Assembly (NCBI GenBank): GCA_938028745.1
Contig: CALIZL010000049.1
Coordinates: 1-64,000 of the forward strand
Direction: 5' to 3'
Source of the DNA: an uncultured Prevotella sp.
GTDB lineage: Bacteria; Bacteroidota; Bacteroidia; Bacteroidales; Bacteroidaceae
Length of the DNA stretch: 64,000 bases
Within the stretch, counting starts at the first letter, position 1. Every line of letters begins with the position of its first letter. Below the pieces are notes generated by a model, which ran no database searches, was not told where the DNA came from, and was given only the letters and a program-made list of their open reading frames with translations. Position numbers and translations under genes: made by a program. Positions 1 to 8,917 of this stretch are shown here, piece after piece.

Positions 1-88
1 GAAAGAAGCTGTAAGGCTTGAAGGAAAGCAGTAGTACTGCAAAAAGGAAAGAAGCAGTGCGGCATAAAAAAACGAACACCAACACTTG

Positions 89-104
89 TGTTTCACGTGG
101 AACA
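89..104. promoter_or_regulatory. parS-like ParB binding site
   Basis: The 16-mer TGTTTCACGTGGAACA differs from the widely conserved parS palindrome TGTTTCACGTGAAACA at one position. It lies just upstream of uvrC. ParB binds such sites near the origin and loads SMC; a candidate origin lies about 33 kb away in this window. The match is seen in the sequence; binding is inferred. Confidence 0.6.
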
Positions 105-145
105 GCAAAACACGGAAACACTAGTGTACAAAGGGATTTCGAACT

Positions 146-1996
146 ATGACAAAAGAAGAAAATGAAAGACGCTTGGCGCATCTGAGGAGCATCGTGATGA
201 GCCTGCCAGAAAAACCTGGCAGCTATCAGTTCTACGACGAACAACACATTATTATATATGTGGGCAAGGCCAAGAACTTAAAAAGCAGGGTGTCTTCTTA
301 CTTTCATAAGGAGGTAGATAGATTTAAAACGAAGGTTTTGGTAAGCAAAATCTTCGACATCTCGTACACAGTTGTCAACACGGAAGAGGATGCCTTACTG
401 CTCGAAAACAGCCTTATTAAGAAATATAATCCACGCTATAACGTATTACTTAAAGACGGAAAGACCTATCCCAGCATCTGTATAACCAACGAATTGTACC
501 CACGCATCTTCAAAACGCGTACAATTAACAAGCGGCTTGGCACCTATTACGGACCTTATAGCCACGTTCCTACAATGGTGGCACTACTCGAACTGATTGG
601 AAAGTTATACAAACCACGCACGTGCCACTTCCCTATTACACGCGAAGGCATAGAGATGGGCAAGTATAAAGCATGCCTTGAATACCATATACACAACTGC
701 GACGCGCCTTGCGTAGGCAAACAATCGTGGGAAGACTACCAAGAAAACATCCGTCAAGCGCGCGAAATATTGAAAGGAAACACGCGCGAAGTACGCAAAA
801 TGCTGTACGAGGAGATGCTAAAAAAGGCAGAAGAGCTGAAATTTGAAGAGGCAGAGGCACTAAAAAAGCGGTATATTCTGCTTGACAACTATTGCGCAAA
901 GAGCGAAGTTGTTAGTTTTAGCATCGCCGATGTGGACGTTTTCAGCATCACAGACGACGAATTTAACCGCACGGCCTTTATCAATTATCTGCACGTAAAG
1001 AACGGAACGGTGAACCAAAGCTTTACTTTCGAGTATAAAAGAAAGCTAGACGAGAGCAACCAAGACATCCTAGCATCTGCCATTCCTGAAATACGCGAGC
1101 GTTTTGGCAGTAAAGCCAAAGAGATTATCGTGCCTTTCGAGATGGAATGGGCCATGCGCGAGGCCACTTTTATTGTGCCACAACGGGGCGACAAACGCCG
1201 TTTGCTTGAGCTTTCTGAAATGAACGGCAAGCAATATAAGTTCGACAGACTGAAACAAAGCGAGAAACTAAACCCCGAACAAAAGGCTGTTAGACTGATG
1301 AAGGAATTGCAAACCAAGCTGCAAATGCCACGTTTGCCCTACCAAATAGAGTGTTTCGACAACTCAAATATATCCGGAACAGATGCCGTTGCGGGCTGTG
1401 TAGTGTTCAAAGGAATGAAACCCAGCAAGAAGGATTATCGCAAATACAACATCAAAACCGTGGAAGGACCCGACGATTACGCCTCGATGAAAGAGGTTGT
1501 AAGACGTAGATACACGCGCATGATAGAAGAAGAAACACCCCTACCCGACCTCATTATCACCGATGGAGGTAAAGGACAGATGGGCGTTGTGCGCGAAGTG
1601 GTGGTAGAAGAACTACATCTAGACATCCCCATTGCAGGTTTGGCCAAAGACGATAGGCACAGAACCAACGAACTGCTCTATGGATGGCCACCGCAAGTAG
1701 TGGGTTTGGACGTGAAAAGTGAGCTTTTCCACGTGCTCACACGCATACAAGACGAGGTGCACCGTTACGCCATTAGCTTTCACAGAGACAAGCGAAGCAA
1801 GCACGCCTTGCACTCTGAACTAGACGATATAAAAGGTATTGGCCCCAAGACAAAGGCCACCTTGTTGAAAGAATTGAAGTCGGTTAAGCAGATAAAAGAG
1901 GCAAAGCTCGACGTTCTTGCCCAGCATATAGGCAACGCCAAGGCACAGATTGTATATAAACATTGGCACAACGAAACGCCCAAAGAAACGTCATAG
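146..1996 (+). CDS. uvrC: Excinuclease ABC subunit C (UvrC)
   Basis: UvrC makes both incisions around UvrB-bound lesions in nucleotide excision repair. The N-terminal GIY-YIG nuclease is visible at about residues 22-100, with PGSY, the YVGKAKNLKSRV core (Y38-V49) and SYF. A UVR helical pair for UvrB contact lies near 213-245 (KAEELKFEEAEALKKR). The RNase-H-like nuclease domain is near 400-520 (ECFDNSNISGT, then DLIITDGGKGQ). Tandem helix-hairpin-helix motifs close the protein (DIKGIGPKTKATLL). At 616 residues it has the usual family length. In Bacteroidota uvrC often clusters with mnmG/apt upstream and dtd-mazG-deoC downstream, matching the order here apart from an inserted esterase-like gene. 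The 145 bases upstream hold the parS-like site and no clear -7 box, so it may be read from an upstream operon. Confidence 0.97.
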   Translation: MTKEENERRLAHLRSIVMSLPEKPGSYQFYDEQHIIIYVGKAKNLKSRVSSYFHKEVDRFKTKVLVSKIFDISYTVVNTEEDALLLENSLIKKYNPRYNVLLKDGKTYPSICITNELYPRIFKTRTINKRLGTYYGPYSHVPTMVALLELIGKLYKPRTCHFPITREGIEMGKYKACLEYHIHNCDAPCVGKQSWEDYQENIRQAREILKGNTREVRKMLYEEMLKKAEELKFEEAEALKKRYILLDNYCAKSEVVSFSIADVDVFSITDDEFNRTAFINYLHVKNGTVNQSFTFEYKRKLDESNQDILASAIPEIRERFGSKAKEIIVPFEMEWAMREATFIVPQRGDKRRLLELSEMNGKQYKFDRLKQSEKLNPEQKAVRLMKELQTKLQMPRLPYQIECFDNSNISGTDAVAGCVVFKGMKPSKKDYRKYNIKTVEGPDDYASMKEVVRRRYTRMIEEETPLPDLIITDGGKGQMGVVREVVVEELHLDIPIAGLAKDDRHRTNELLYGWPPQVVGLDVKSELFHVLTRIQDEVHRYAISFHRDKRSKHALHSELDDIKGIGPKTKATLLKELKSVKQIKEAKLDVLAQHIGNAKAQIVYKHWHNETPKETS

Positions 1997-3354
1997 CCCA
2001 GCCAACAGAAAGCAATTGCAGCCCATCAGCATTTGCAAGCGGCTTGGTTTTCCACTAGACATTTCTACAAACACCACTTATGCCAATGCGCTTACCTTGC
2101 TATAAAGTAAGGAAGAAACAAGAACCAACCTGCTTATAGCTGTTCGCAAGCAAAGAACACATTGCCGGTTGGCAACAAGCAAGGACAAATAGCGCACCCA
2201 TTGAAAGCTTGTAGCACACCAAAGAAGTAGCAAGATAGGCACATTTACCATACAACTACCTGATTACCAGCTTATTATGGTTTTCATAAATACACAAATA
2301 AGCCTTGTACAAGCAGCATATAATACGTTTAGTTTGAGGAAAGCTAATCGTGCAAACGAAGTTAACAAGATGGATATCAATATTTTACACAATCAACAAG
2401 GCAACAAAAAGCACTTAAAAAGCTAAAGGACACACCCCCAAGATGCAACAAAATGGGGATGGCTAGCCTTAGTAGAAAGGCTTAAAACGAGAACGTTTAC
2501 CATTGTTAATTTAGCCATAATAATCACAACATATTAGGTAATAGTGTTCCATCGCTTTCAAAGCAAAACTCAGGAACATATATTTTTGGGTGTGGTCAAG
2601 CAAAAAATTGAAGGTCAAAACCTCATTTTTTGATGCCAAAAACGTGGCAAAACCATATCAAATGCGGGTAAAATGGAAATCTTAAATTGTCTACTAAAAC
2701 GTAATTACCTAGTTTTCAAGTAATTATAAACTACTAAAATACGACGAAATTTGCGGCCTAACGGGCAGATGGGCGCAAAAAATCGATTCTCCGAGTTAAT
2801 GGACGTTAACTGAAATAAAGACAATGTGAATTTATGTATAATAAAAGAAGGTGCAACTACTTGAAAAATTTCATTGAGGAAAAAACAGAAGGAAGAAAAT
2901 TAAATTTGGAAGAAAGAAAACAGGAAATAAAAAAAGATGGTAGACATAGCTGAAGAATAAAGTGCAAGAAAATTTGAGGTGCATCGCAGAAAAGGAAGAA
3001 ACAAAAACGGTGCAGACAAAATTCAATATGATGATTGAAAAAAGTGTGTCCCCTACTCCATCCATTGAAAATCCTGGAAATAGTAAAATACCACGTCAAC
3101 TTACAAAATGTACAAAGACTGAATATAGGTGGTGAAGAACATCAAAAATATAAAAAGGCAACTTACCTGCTTGATGGTGGCGCGAGGAGAAAATTAATAA
3201 AAAGGCCATCAACAATGTAAGCCCTTGTGGTTGGTGCATAAAGGTTGGCTTTACTTTGACCTAAACAATTCACTATCAGTTTTAAAAAACAATGTGTTTA
3301 GAAAGTTTGAAATACACTTAATAACTTAACAAGCCGATGAAAATAGGTCCAAAC

Positions 3355-4020
3355 ATCGTCAACTTTTGAGTATATATTTTAACATTATAGCTCGAATATT
3401 TACGAGCAAAAATCCTCGCGGCCGCAAAAAAGCGATTCTCGTGAAAGATATTCCCAATAAAAAGGAGGGATGGACATAGCCACAATTGTTCGATATAACT
3501 TTGTATGAAAATACAATCCTTACGAATCTGCGTGCGTTTTGATGCTAAATAGACTGCAATTAGCATCAAAACGCACTGCAAAGTCTATCAAAACGCAGGA
3601 CAATTTGCACCAAAACGCAAGGCATTTAGCACCAAAACGCAAGGCAATTTGCACCAAAACGCAAGGTATTTAGCACCAAAACGCAAGGTAAACTGCAATG
3701 AACTGCATAAATATAACCAGCAAAAGGGAGCAATATGTATATTCATAACTATCGATATAGATAGAGAACAGAGGTTACTCAGGTACAGAAATGGTGAAAA
3801 AAGCGGCTATTTGGGTGCTAAAAGCAGAAATTTGGGGCTTTTAAAAATGCGAGTTTGCATCAAACTAGAAAGGCAAAGTGGTACAAAACGCATGAGATGA
3901 CAACCAAATCAAGATAAAATAGAGAAAGGTAAGGCGAAAAATTCGGGCAAATAGCTAGTTTTTGGGCAGTAAAATTCGCTAAAATTGGCGAAACAAAACA
4001 CACGTGTTGTAAAGTTTAAA
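3355..4020 (-). repeat. Dispersed ~650 bp module, copy A (diverged)
   Basis: This is a diverged, reverse-oriented copy of the module also seen near 13.05, 45.19, 55.88 and 63.88 kb. It has the AGCGATTCTCGTGAA-type far end near 3430, a 22-bp array at 3534-3695, the CAAACTAGAAAGG segment near 3862, and the end hairpin TTCGC/GCGAA at 3975-3992. The array core reads in the opposite sense to the flanks, and one unit at its start forms a 15-bp inverted repeat around 3534-3575, so part of the array has been inverted. Confidence 0.65.
3534..3695. repeat. 22-bp tandem array in module copy A
   Basis: Units of about 22 bp are built on TTTAGCACCAAAACGCAAGG, alternating AGCACC and TGCACC cores. The first unit is inverted against the next. 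There are no unique spacers, so this is not a CRISPR array. Confidence 0.7.
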
Positions 4021-4082
4021 CAATATATTTAACTAAAATGTTAAAGGAGAAAAATAGAATACACGAACAATTATAAAGTTAG

Positions 4083-4240
4083 ATTATAGTCAAACAGAAT
4101 GGCATTTGGAAAATTGTTTTTAGCTGCCTGCAAGACGTGCGTTGCACAGGGTGAATTAACCCTTACGCGGAGGAAAAGGAGATTTCTTGTCTGCTTACGA
4201 TGCAGCAATGTCTTTTCAAATCCAATTCTGTTTGACTATT
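4083..4240. repeat. MITE-like inverted-repeat element, copy 1
   Basis: The element is about 158 bp. Its ends are imperfect inverted repeats of about 28 bp (AGTCAAACAGAATGGCATTT at the left; the matching reverse complement at 4213-4240). A relative of nearly equal size lies at 55352-55513 with the same ends. No transposase is encoded. Confidence 0.6.
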
Positions 4241-4383
4241 AAAACGAATAACCCCAGAAAAGGGGCGTTGCAATGTAGTTGAAGATAATAATTAAACCCC
4301 AATCGGTCGTTAGACCGCTTACCTGTTATTTTAGGTTGTTACCATCACCTCCTGTTCATCTTTCGTTTGCTTGTAGACATCTC

Positions 4384-4435
4384 GCCTGTCTCATTTTTTC
4401 GACGTATCCCGCTACGCCTTCAAGAATAAGACAGC
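4384..4435. repeat. Long hairpin element, copy 1
   Basis: An imperfect palindrome with outer arms GCCTGTCTCATT and AATAAGACAGC and inner arms around CGTA/CTACG. A better-conserved relative is at 55569-55625. Both lie directly after a MITE-like element, so the two form one composite repeat. It may act as a terminator-like structure. Confidence 0.55.
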
Positions 4436-4926
4436 CAATATGCTCAACAATACACAAAATCTGCACAGGCACTAACAACCGATCTGGGTTAAATTTGAAA
4501 CTGATGTTACAAAACAACAAGATAAACAATGCAGCGAAGCACAAAATTCGAGGGTTTGGCCGCGAATAACATCACATCAAACCATTGAACACCATATACA
4601 CTGAGAACACCAAAGTAAAACAATATAAACGAAATGGTTGCCAAACAGCAAACAATGCCTGTACGAAGACAAGGCGAAAAGAAAACAAGAAGATGCACAA
4701 AAACAAACAAAGCATAATAAAAAAGGCAAAATAAAACAATAGATACAACATACTTACGTTAGTAGTTTAAGGTGTATTATGTAAACATCCCAGCAAGCGC
4801 GATTAGGCATAGCGACAAGCCCAGTTGTACTACGCAGCAAAGAGATTATGCAGAAATATAGCCCCACAGAGAGAGTTGACAACGAACAAAGCAGAAACAG
4901 AACAACAATAACATGATTGTAAGCTT

Positions 4927-6672
4927 ATGAAAACAAAACTGTACGCCATACTCACCGCAACCAGCTGCCTGTTAATCGGCATTACAAATGCAAATGCCAG
5001 AGAAAAAACATTCGGGTATAGGTGGAACATGCACACAACAGAAACTTTTGCAAACGCAGTGATAGACTCAACTGAAAACGATACGTCGGTAATATTCGGT
5101 GTAAGGTTCGAAGAAAAAGGAAAGATAGGCACATTAGTACCTGTATATCAGCTTGATAAGCACGGAGCAGAAGTTACGGCGAGCATCAGATATAAAACCC
5201 TAAACTGCGAAAGGGCATACATAACGCTTAACAGCATTGGTGCTGGCGAACAAATACTGAAGAGCGACACCATAGAACTACCGTTGACGGAAGAGTGGAA
5301 AGAGGTTAGCAAAAAGATAAAAATAAAAGACGCCTACTTGCTCAACGTCTTCATAGAGGCTATTGGCAGCGAACTGGCATTTAACAACATACGGGTAAGT
5401 GCCTTTAAATTGGAGGCCAACGGAGCGCAATTAAAAAACGAAACGGCACCCAAAAGCGACAACACTACGCTGAAAAAAAGCGATGCGATAACACTAAATG
5501 GGGTGGATTTCGGCAAGATACCCAGCATGCAAAGTCGCATTATGGGCATCGGCGAGACTGTTCATGGCAGCAAAACATTGGGTCGCATGGCGTTCGACAT
5601 CATTAAAGAGCGTATCATCAAGCAGGGCTGCAACCTGGTTTTGCACGAATATCCCCTGGAATACTCGTTCTACATAAACAGATACGTTAAGAACGACCCG
5701 CGCTTTAAGCTGCAAGACATCGAGCGATATATGGAAGGCAACCTATCTTCGGAACACACAATCGACTTCATCAAGTGGCTCAGAGCCTACAATTCTGCGC
5801 ACAACAATCGCGTATCGTTCTGGGGAATAGACATCGAAAGTTTAGACATAGCAAGCAGTGTAGACCTATCCGAGTTTGTTAAAACCCTCTGTTCGAAGAG
5901 AGAAACGCCCGAAACCGACTCGATTGTTAAACGTCTGTTGAACTGGGAAACCAACGAAGACGACAGCTTACAATTAACAAAGGCAGACGGCGCAGTGGGC
6001 AAATGGCTCACCGCAGACGAGCGACAAATATTGAAGTTGTGCCTACAACTAAATAAGGAAAGCAGTGAAACCTACGAACGCCTGACAAATAGGGACGAAA
6101 CAATGGCGAAAACTGCCTTCGCGTTGATAGACATCCTTGCGAGTAATGGGGCAAAGGCAACGATTTATGGGCACTTCATGCACCTGAACTACCTTGTGGG
6201 TGGCGACATGAAAGAGCTTAACAATTACTCTGCGGGGCATCATATGAAAGCCAAATACAAAGACGATTATCAGGCCATTGCCCTTTGTACGTACGAAGGA
6301 AAGACACTTAACTGCTTAACCGACAAGAGTATTGGCGCTGCACAACTAGTAAAAGCTCCCGAAGGCAGTGTAGAACACGCCCTGCAAAGCATGGGGCATA
6401 ACATGGCCTACCTACCCGCAGAGAGGCTAAACAACACAGACGTGCTTACTATGAGGGTGTTGGGCAACACCAACGACAACTACCAGTTCTTCTATTTCGT
6501 ACCCAAAGCGCGCGTTGATGGCATATTGTTCGTGTCGCGTTCGCAGCCCGTGGAGAAAAGTCAAGAGGTACTTAACCGCTATCTTAACTATGTAGATGCC
6601 ACAGTAAGGCGTTATTTGGAGAATGCGAAAGAGAAAATAAGAAAGCTGAGAGAAAATGGTTTGAACGAATAA
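4927..6672 (+). CDS. Erythromycin-esterase-like secreted protein
   Basis: A 581-residue protein with a Sec signal peptide (residues 1 to about 24, ending NANA). Residues about 30-165 look like an all-beta N-terminal domain. The rest matches the erythromycin esterase-like family (PF05139): the hallmark MGIGETVHGSK with E210 and H213, then LVLHEYPLE near 242, a WGIDIES motif, and YGHFMHLNY near the C-terminal part. Enzymes of this family include macrolide esterases and related hydrolases; the substrate here cannot be predicted, and a secreted form with an extra N-terminal domain makes resistance only one possibility. It stands alone between uvrC and dtd, interrupting an otherwise common gene order, so it may be an insertion. 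The ATG is preceded by AT-rich sequence as usual in this phylum. Confidence 0.8.
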   Translation: MKTKLYAILTATSCLLIGITNANAREKTFGYRWNMHTTETFANAVIDSTENDTSVIFGVRFEEKGKIGTLVPVYQLDKHGAEVTASIRYKTLNCERAYITLNSIGAGEQILKSDTIELPLTEEWKEVSKKIKIKDAYLLNVFIEAIGSELAFNNIRVSAFKLEANGAQLKNETAPKSDNTTLKKSDAITLNGVDFGKIPSMQSRIMGIGETVHGSKTLGRMAFDIIKERIIKQGCNLVLHEYPLEYSFYINRYVKNDPRFKLQDIERYMEGNLSSEHTIDFIKWLRAYNSAHNNRVSFWGIDIESLDIASSVDLSEFVKTLCSKRETPETDSIVKRLLNWETNEDDSLQLTKADGAVGKWLTADERQILKLCLQLNKESSETYERLTNRDETMAKTAFALIDILASNGAKATIYGHFMHLNYLVGGDMKELNNYSAGHHMKAKYKDDYQAIALCTYEGKTLNCLTDKSIGAAQLVKAPEGSVEHALQSMGHNMAYLPAERLNNTDVLTMRVLGNTNDNYQFFYFVPKARVDGILFVSRSQPVEKSQEVLNRYLNYVDATVRRYLENAKEKIRKLRENGLNE

Positions 6673-6684
6673 AAGCGGAAAAAA

Positions 6685-6700
6685 CGTTTCACGTGAAAAC
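6685..6700. promoter_or_regulatory. Second parS-like ParB site
   Basis: CGTTTCACGTGAAAAC keeps the whole central palindrome TTTCACGTGAAA and matches the parS consensus at 13 of 16 positions. It is weaker than the site at 89-104. Confidence 0.45.
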
Positions 6701-6941
6701 AATACAGCGCGTGAAAAAGTGGGGGCTACGGCGTTTAACGGCACCGATAGAGCCGATGAACAGGCAAGCAAGTAAAGGCATACGGCCATTAACGTCGGTG
6801 CCATCTGTGGCATGTAGGTACGTGTGTACTTGTCGATGCACGCCGATTTGTCGCCCCCTTTCCACCCCATTAACCTACACAGCACCAACAAACTAATATC
6901 AATCGCAACCCTAATTATTTTGCTGTTTGCGCGATTTTGGC

Positions 6942-6949
6942 TAATTTTG
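6942..6949 (+). promoter_or_regulatory. -7 box for dtd
   Basis: TAATTTTG fits the Bacteroidota -7 consensus TAnnTTTG and lies 26 bases before the dtd start, implying a leader of about 20 bases. Confidence 0.5.
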
Positions 6950-6975
6950 CACTACTCCAAATAAAACAACGAACA

Positions 6976-7425
6976 ATGCGGATAGTAATCCAGCGCGTAA
7001 CACGTGCCTCCGTTAGCATCGAAGGCCGCGTAGAAAGCGCCATTGAAAAAGGAATGATGGTGTTGTTGGGCGTGGGATACGCCGACACCGACGATGATAT
7101 TGACTGGCTTGTGAAGAAAACCATAAACCTACGCATCTTTGACGACAGCGAGGGAGTTATGAATCTCTCGGTTAAAGACGTGGAGGGAAGCATTCTTGTA
7201 GTTAGTCAATTTACGCTAATGGCCTCGTGCAAAAAGGGCAATCGCCCCTCTTACATCCACGCGGCAAGCCCAGATGTGTCTGTTCCCCTTTACGAACGGT
7301 TCTGCCAACGCCTTTCAGAGTCGCTTGGCAAACCCGTTTCCACAGGCGTTTTCGGTGCAGACATGCAGGTTGAATTGGTAAACGATGGGCCTGTTACCAT
7401 CGTGATAGACAGCAAAGACAAATAG
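6976..7425 (+). CDS. dtd: D-aminoacyl-tRNA deacylase
   Basis: Dtd hydrolyses D-amino acids (and glycine) from mischarged tRNA. The start at 6976 gives MRIVIQRVTRASV, the family's standard N-terminus, and a 149-residue protein of normal size; an in-frame ATG 13 codons upstream lies at the -7 box and is rejected. The two active-site signatures are present: SQFTL at 77-81 and the cross-subunit GP motif in NDGPVT at 137-142. It is followed after 152 bases by the MazG-like gene and deoC, the usual neighbours in Bacteroidota. Confidence 0.95.
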   Translation: MRIVIQRVTRASVSIEGRVESAIEKGMMVLLGVGYADTDDDIDWLVKKTINLRIFDDSEGVMNLSVKDVEGSILVVSQFTLMASCKKGNRPSYIHAASPDVSVPLYERFCQRLSESLGKPVSTGVFGADMQVELVNDGPVTIVIDSKDK

Positions 7426-7577
7426 TTTGCGCCTACAACAAAGGTGCGCTGCCGCCAAATGTGGCTTTCAAAACAGAGATTAAAAACAAAAACAAGCTAT
7501 TTGTGCCTAATCCAACTAACAGCGAAAGCCTATGGGCAAACAAGTCTGCAAACCACAAGTAAACACCTCACCACAAC

Positions 7578-7949
7578 ATGCAACAACAAAACAACAACGA
7601 TAAAACACCAACAAACGAGCCGCTAACACTAGGCGGAGCGCAACAGCTGGTGGACCAATGGGTTAAACAATACGGCGTGCGCTACTTCTCGGAACTAACC
7701 AACATGGCGGTTCTTACTGAAGAAGTGGGCGAACTGGCACGCCAAATGGCACGCATATACGGCGACCAAAGCTTTAAACAGGGAGAAGAACCAAACCTGG
7801 GCGACGAGATGGCCGACGTGTTATGGGTGCTGCTTTGCTTGGCCAACCAAACAGGAGTGAACCTCGAAGAAGAGCTAAGGCGCAACATCGAGAAGAAAAC
7901 AAGGCGCGACAGAACACGCCACATCAACAACAAGAAACTAAAAAAATAA
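7578..7949 (+). CDS. MazG-like nucleotide pyrophosphohydrolase
   Basis: A 123-residue all-alpha protein of the MazG/dUTPase-like NTP-PPase superfamily. Metal-binding residues are visible as EExxE at 48-52 (EEVGE) and ExxD at 77-80 (DEMAD followed by VLW). Family members hydrolyse non-canonical nucleoside triphosphates to monophosphates and pyrophosphate; the exact substrate is not predictable. The C-terminus is very basic (RRDRTRH...KKLKK). It ends 6 bases before deoC, so the two are almost surely cotranscribed, placing nucleotide sanitation next to deoxyribose salvage. Confidence 0.88.
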   Translation: MQQQNNNDKTPTNEPLTLGGAQQLVDQWVKQYGVRYFSELTNMAVLTEEVGELARQMARIYGDQSFKQGEEPNLGDEMADVLWVLLCLANQTGVNLEEELRRNIEKKTRRDRTRHINNKKLKK

Positions 7950-7955
7950 GGAAAT

Positions 7956-8885
7956 ATGAGCGAACATAACCATCAACACGAACACCATCACCACGAAGAA
8001 GAGGTGAGCAAGTACGAGAAAACCCTGCAACAATACACCACCGAGCTAGACGATGCGCAGGTGCAGCAGGCCGTTAAAACCATTATCGCCGAGAAAACAC
8101 TGGCTAACGACACGCCCGAAGTGAAGAAATTCCTCTTCGGCAGCATCGAACTAACCACGCTCAGCACCACCGATTCGGACACCAGCGTAATGGCTTTCGT
8201 AGACCGCGTTAACCAATTTGAAAGCGCTTACCCGCAACTTCCCCACGTGGCAGCCGTGTGTGTGTACCCCTGCTTTGCCGAAGTGGCCAGCGAAACGCTT
8301 GAAGTGGAAGGCGTAGAAGTAACCTGCGTATCGGGTAGTTTCCCCTCTTCGCAAGCCGTTATCGAGGTAAAAGTGGCCGAAACAGCACTTGCCGTACGCG
8401 ATGGCGCAACCGAAATAGACATCGTTATGCCCGTAGGCAAGTTCCTTTCTGGCAACTATGAAGAGCTGTGCGACGACATAGCCGAGCTGAAACAAGCCTG
8501 CGGCGACAAGCCAATGAAGGTTATTCTCGAAACAGGCGACCTCAAAACGGCATCCAACATCAAGAAAGCTTCCCTGCTATCCATGTATGCCGGAGCCGAC
8601 TACATCAAGACTTCTACGGGCAAAGAGAAGGTTTCGGCAACGCCAGAGGCCGCTTATGTGATGTGTCAGGCCATCAAAGAGTATTACGAAAAAACAGGCA
8701 TACAGATTGGCTTTAAGCCCGCTGGCGGCATCAACACCGTGATGGACGCCATCATCTACTACACCATCGTGAAAGAAGTGTTGGGCGAAAAGTGGCTAAC
8801 CAACAAGTGGTTCCGCCTTGGCACCAGCCGATTGGCCAACCTACTGCTAAGCGAAATAAACGGCGAAGAAACAAAATTCTTCTAA
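7956..8885 (+). CDS. deoC: Deoxyribose-phosphate aldolase
   Basis: DeoC cleaves 2-deoxyribose-5-phosphate to glyceraldehyde-3-phosphate and acetaldehyde. The TIM-barrel motifs are clear: VAAVCVYPCF (98-107), EIDIVMPVG (153-161), the KVILETGDL strand, and the Schiff-base lysine K218 in ADYIKTSTGK, then GFKPAGGI. At 309 residues it is longer than the typical ~220-250-residue enzyme because of an N-terminal extension of about 60 residues. That extension starts with a histidine- and glutamate-rich tract (HNHQHEHHHH) that could bind metal. It is the last enzyme of the uvrC-dtd-mazG-deoC group. Confidence 0.95.
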   Translation: MSEHNHQHEHHHHEEEVSKYEKTLQQYTTELDDAQVQQAVKTIIAEKTLANDTPEVKKFLFGSIELTTLSTTDSDTSVMAFVDRVNQFESAYPQLPHVAAVCVYPCFAEVASETLEVEGVEVTCVSGSFPSSQAVIEVKVAETALAVRDGATEIDIVMPVGKFLSGNYEELCDDIAELKQACGDKPMKVILETGDLKTASNIKKASLLSMYAGADYIKTSTGKEKVSATPEAAYVMCQAIKEYYEKTGIQIGFKPAGGINTVMDAIIYYTIVKEVLGEKWLTNKWFRLGTSRLANLLLSEINGEETKFF

Positions 8886-8917
8886 AAAAGAACGCCCCCT
8901 AACAACAGTAACAGCAA

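Larger units (their letters stand above)
1997..4926. other. Gene-free 2.9 kb region rich in repeats
   Basis: I find no credible gene between uvrC and the esterase-like gene. Bases 2000-2750 show nothing recognisable. At 2775-2810 a fragment resembles the far end of the dispersed module (AAAAAATCGATTCTC). Bases 3355-4020 hold a diverged copy of that module. Bases 4083-4240 hold an inverted-repeat element, followed by a hairpin element at 4384-4435. Short open frames here come from the repeats and have no start context or coding bias. Confidence 0.7.
6673..6975. other. Intergenic region with parS-like site and dtd promoter
   Basis: About 300 bases without a gene. It contains a parS-like palindrome at 6685-6700, directly after the esterase stop codon, and the probable dtd promoter (-7 box TAATTTTG at 6942-6949). 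Nothing else is recognised. Confidence 0.6.

Noticed and set aside
2..34. Possible C-terminal tail of an upstream gene (KEAVRLEGKQ)
   Set aside because: Too short to distinguish from chance; no upstream sequence is available.
3534..3695. CRISPR-like repeat array
   Set aside because: Units of 22 bp are contiguous and degenerate with no unique spacers, and no cas gene is present. The same holds for 13369-13522, 45374-45527 and 56202-56355.
4927..6672. Macrolide resistance gene
   Set aside because: The fold matches the erythromycin-esterase-like family, but a signal peptide and an extra N-terminal domain make the substrate unknown. A resistance claim is not supported.
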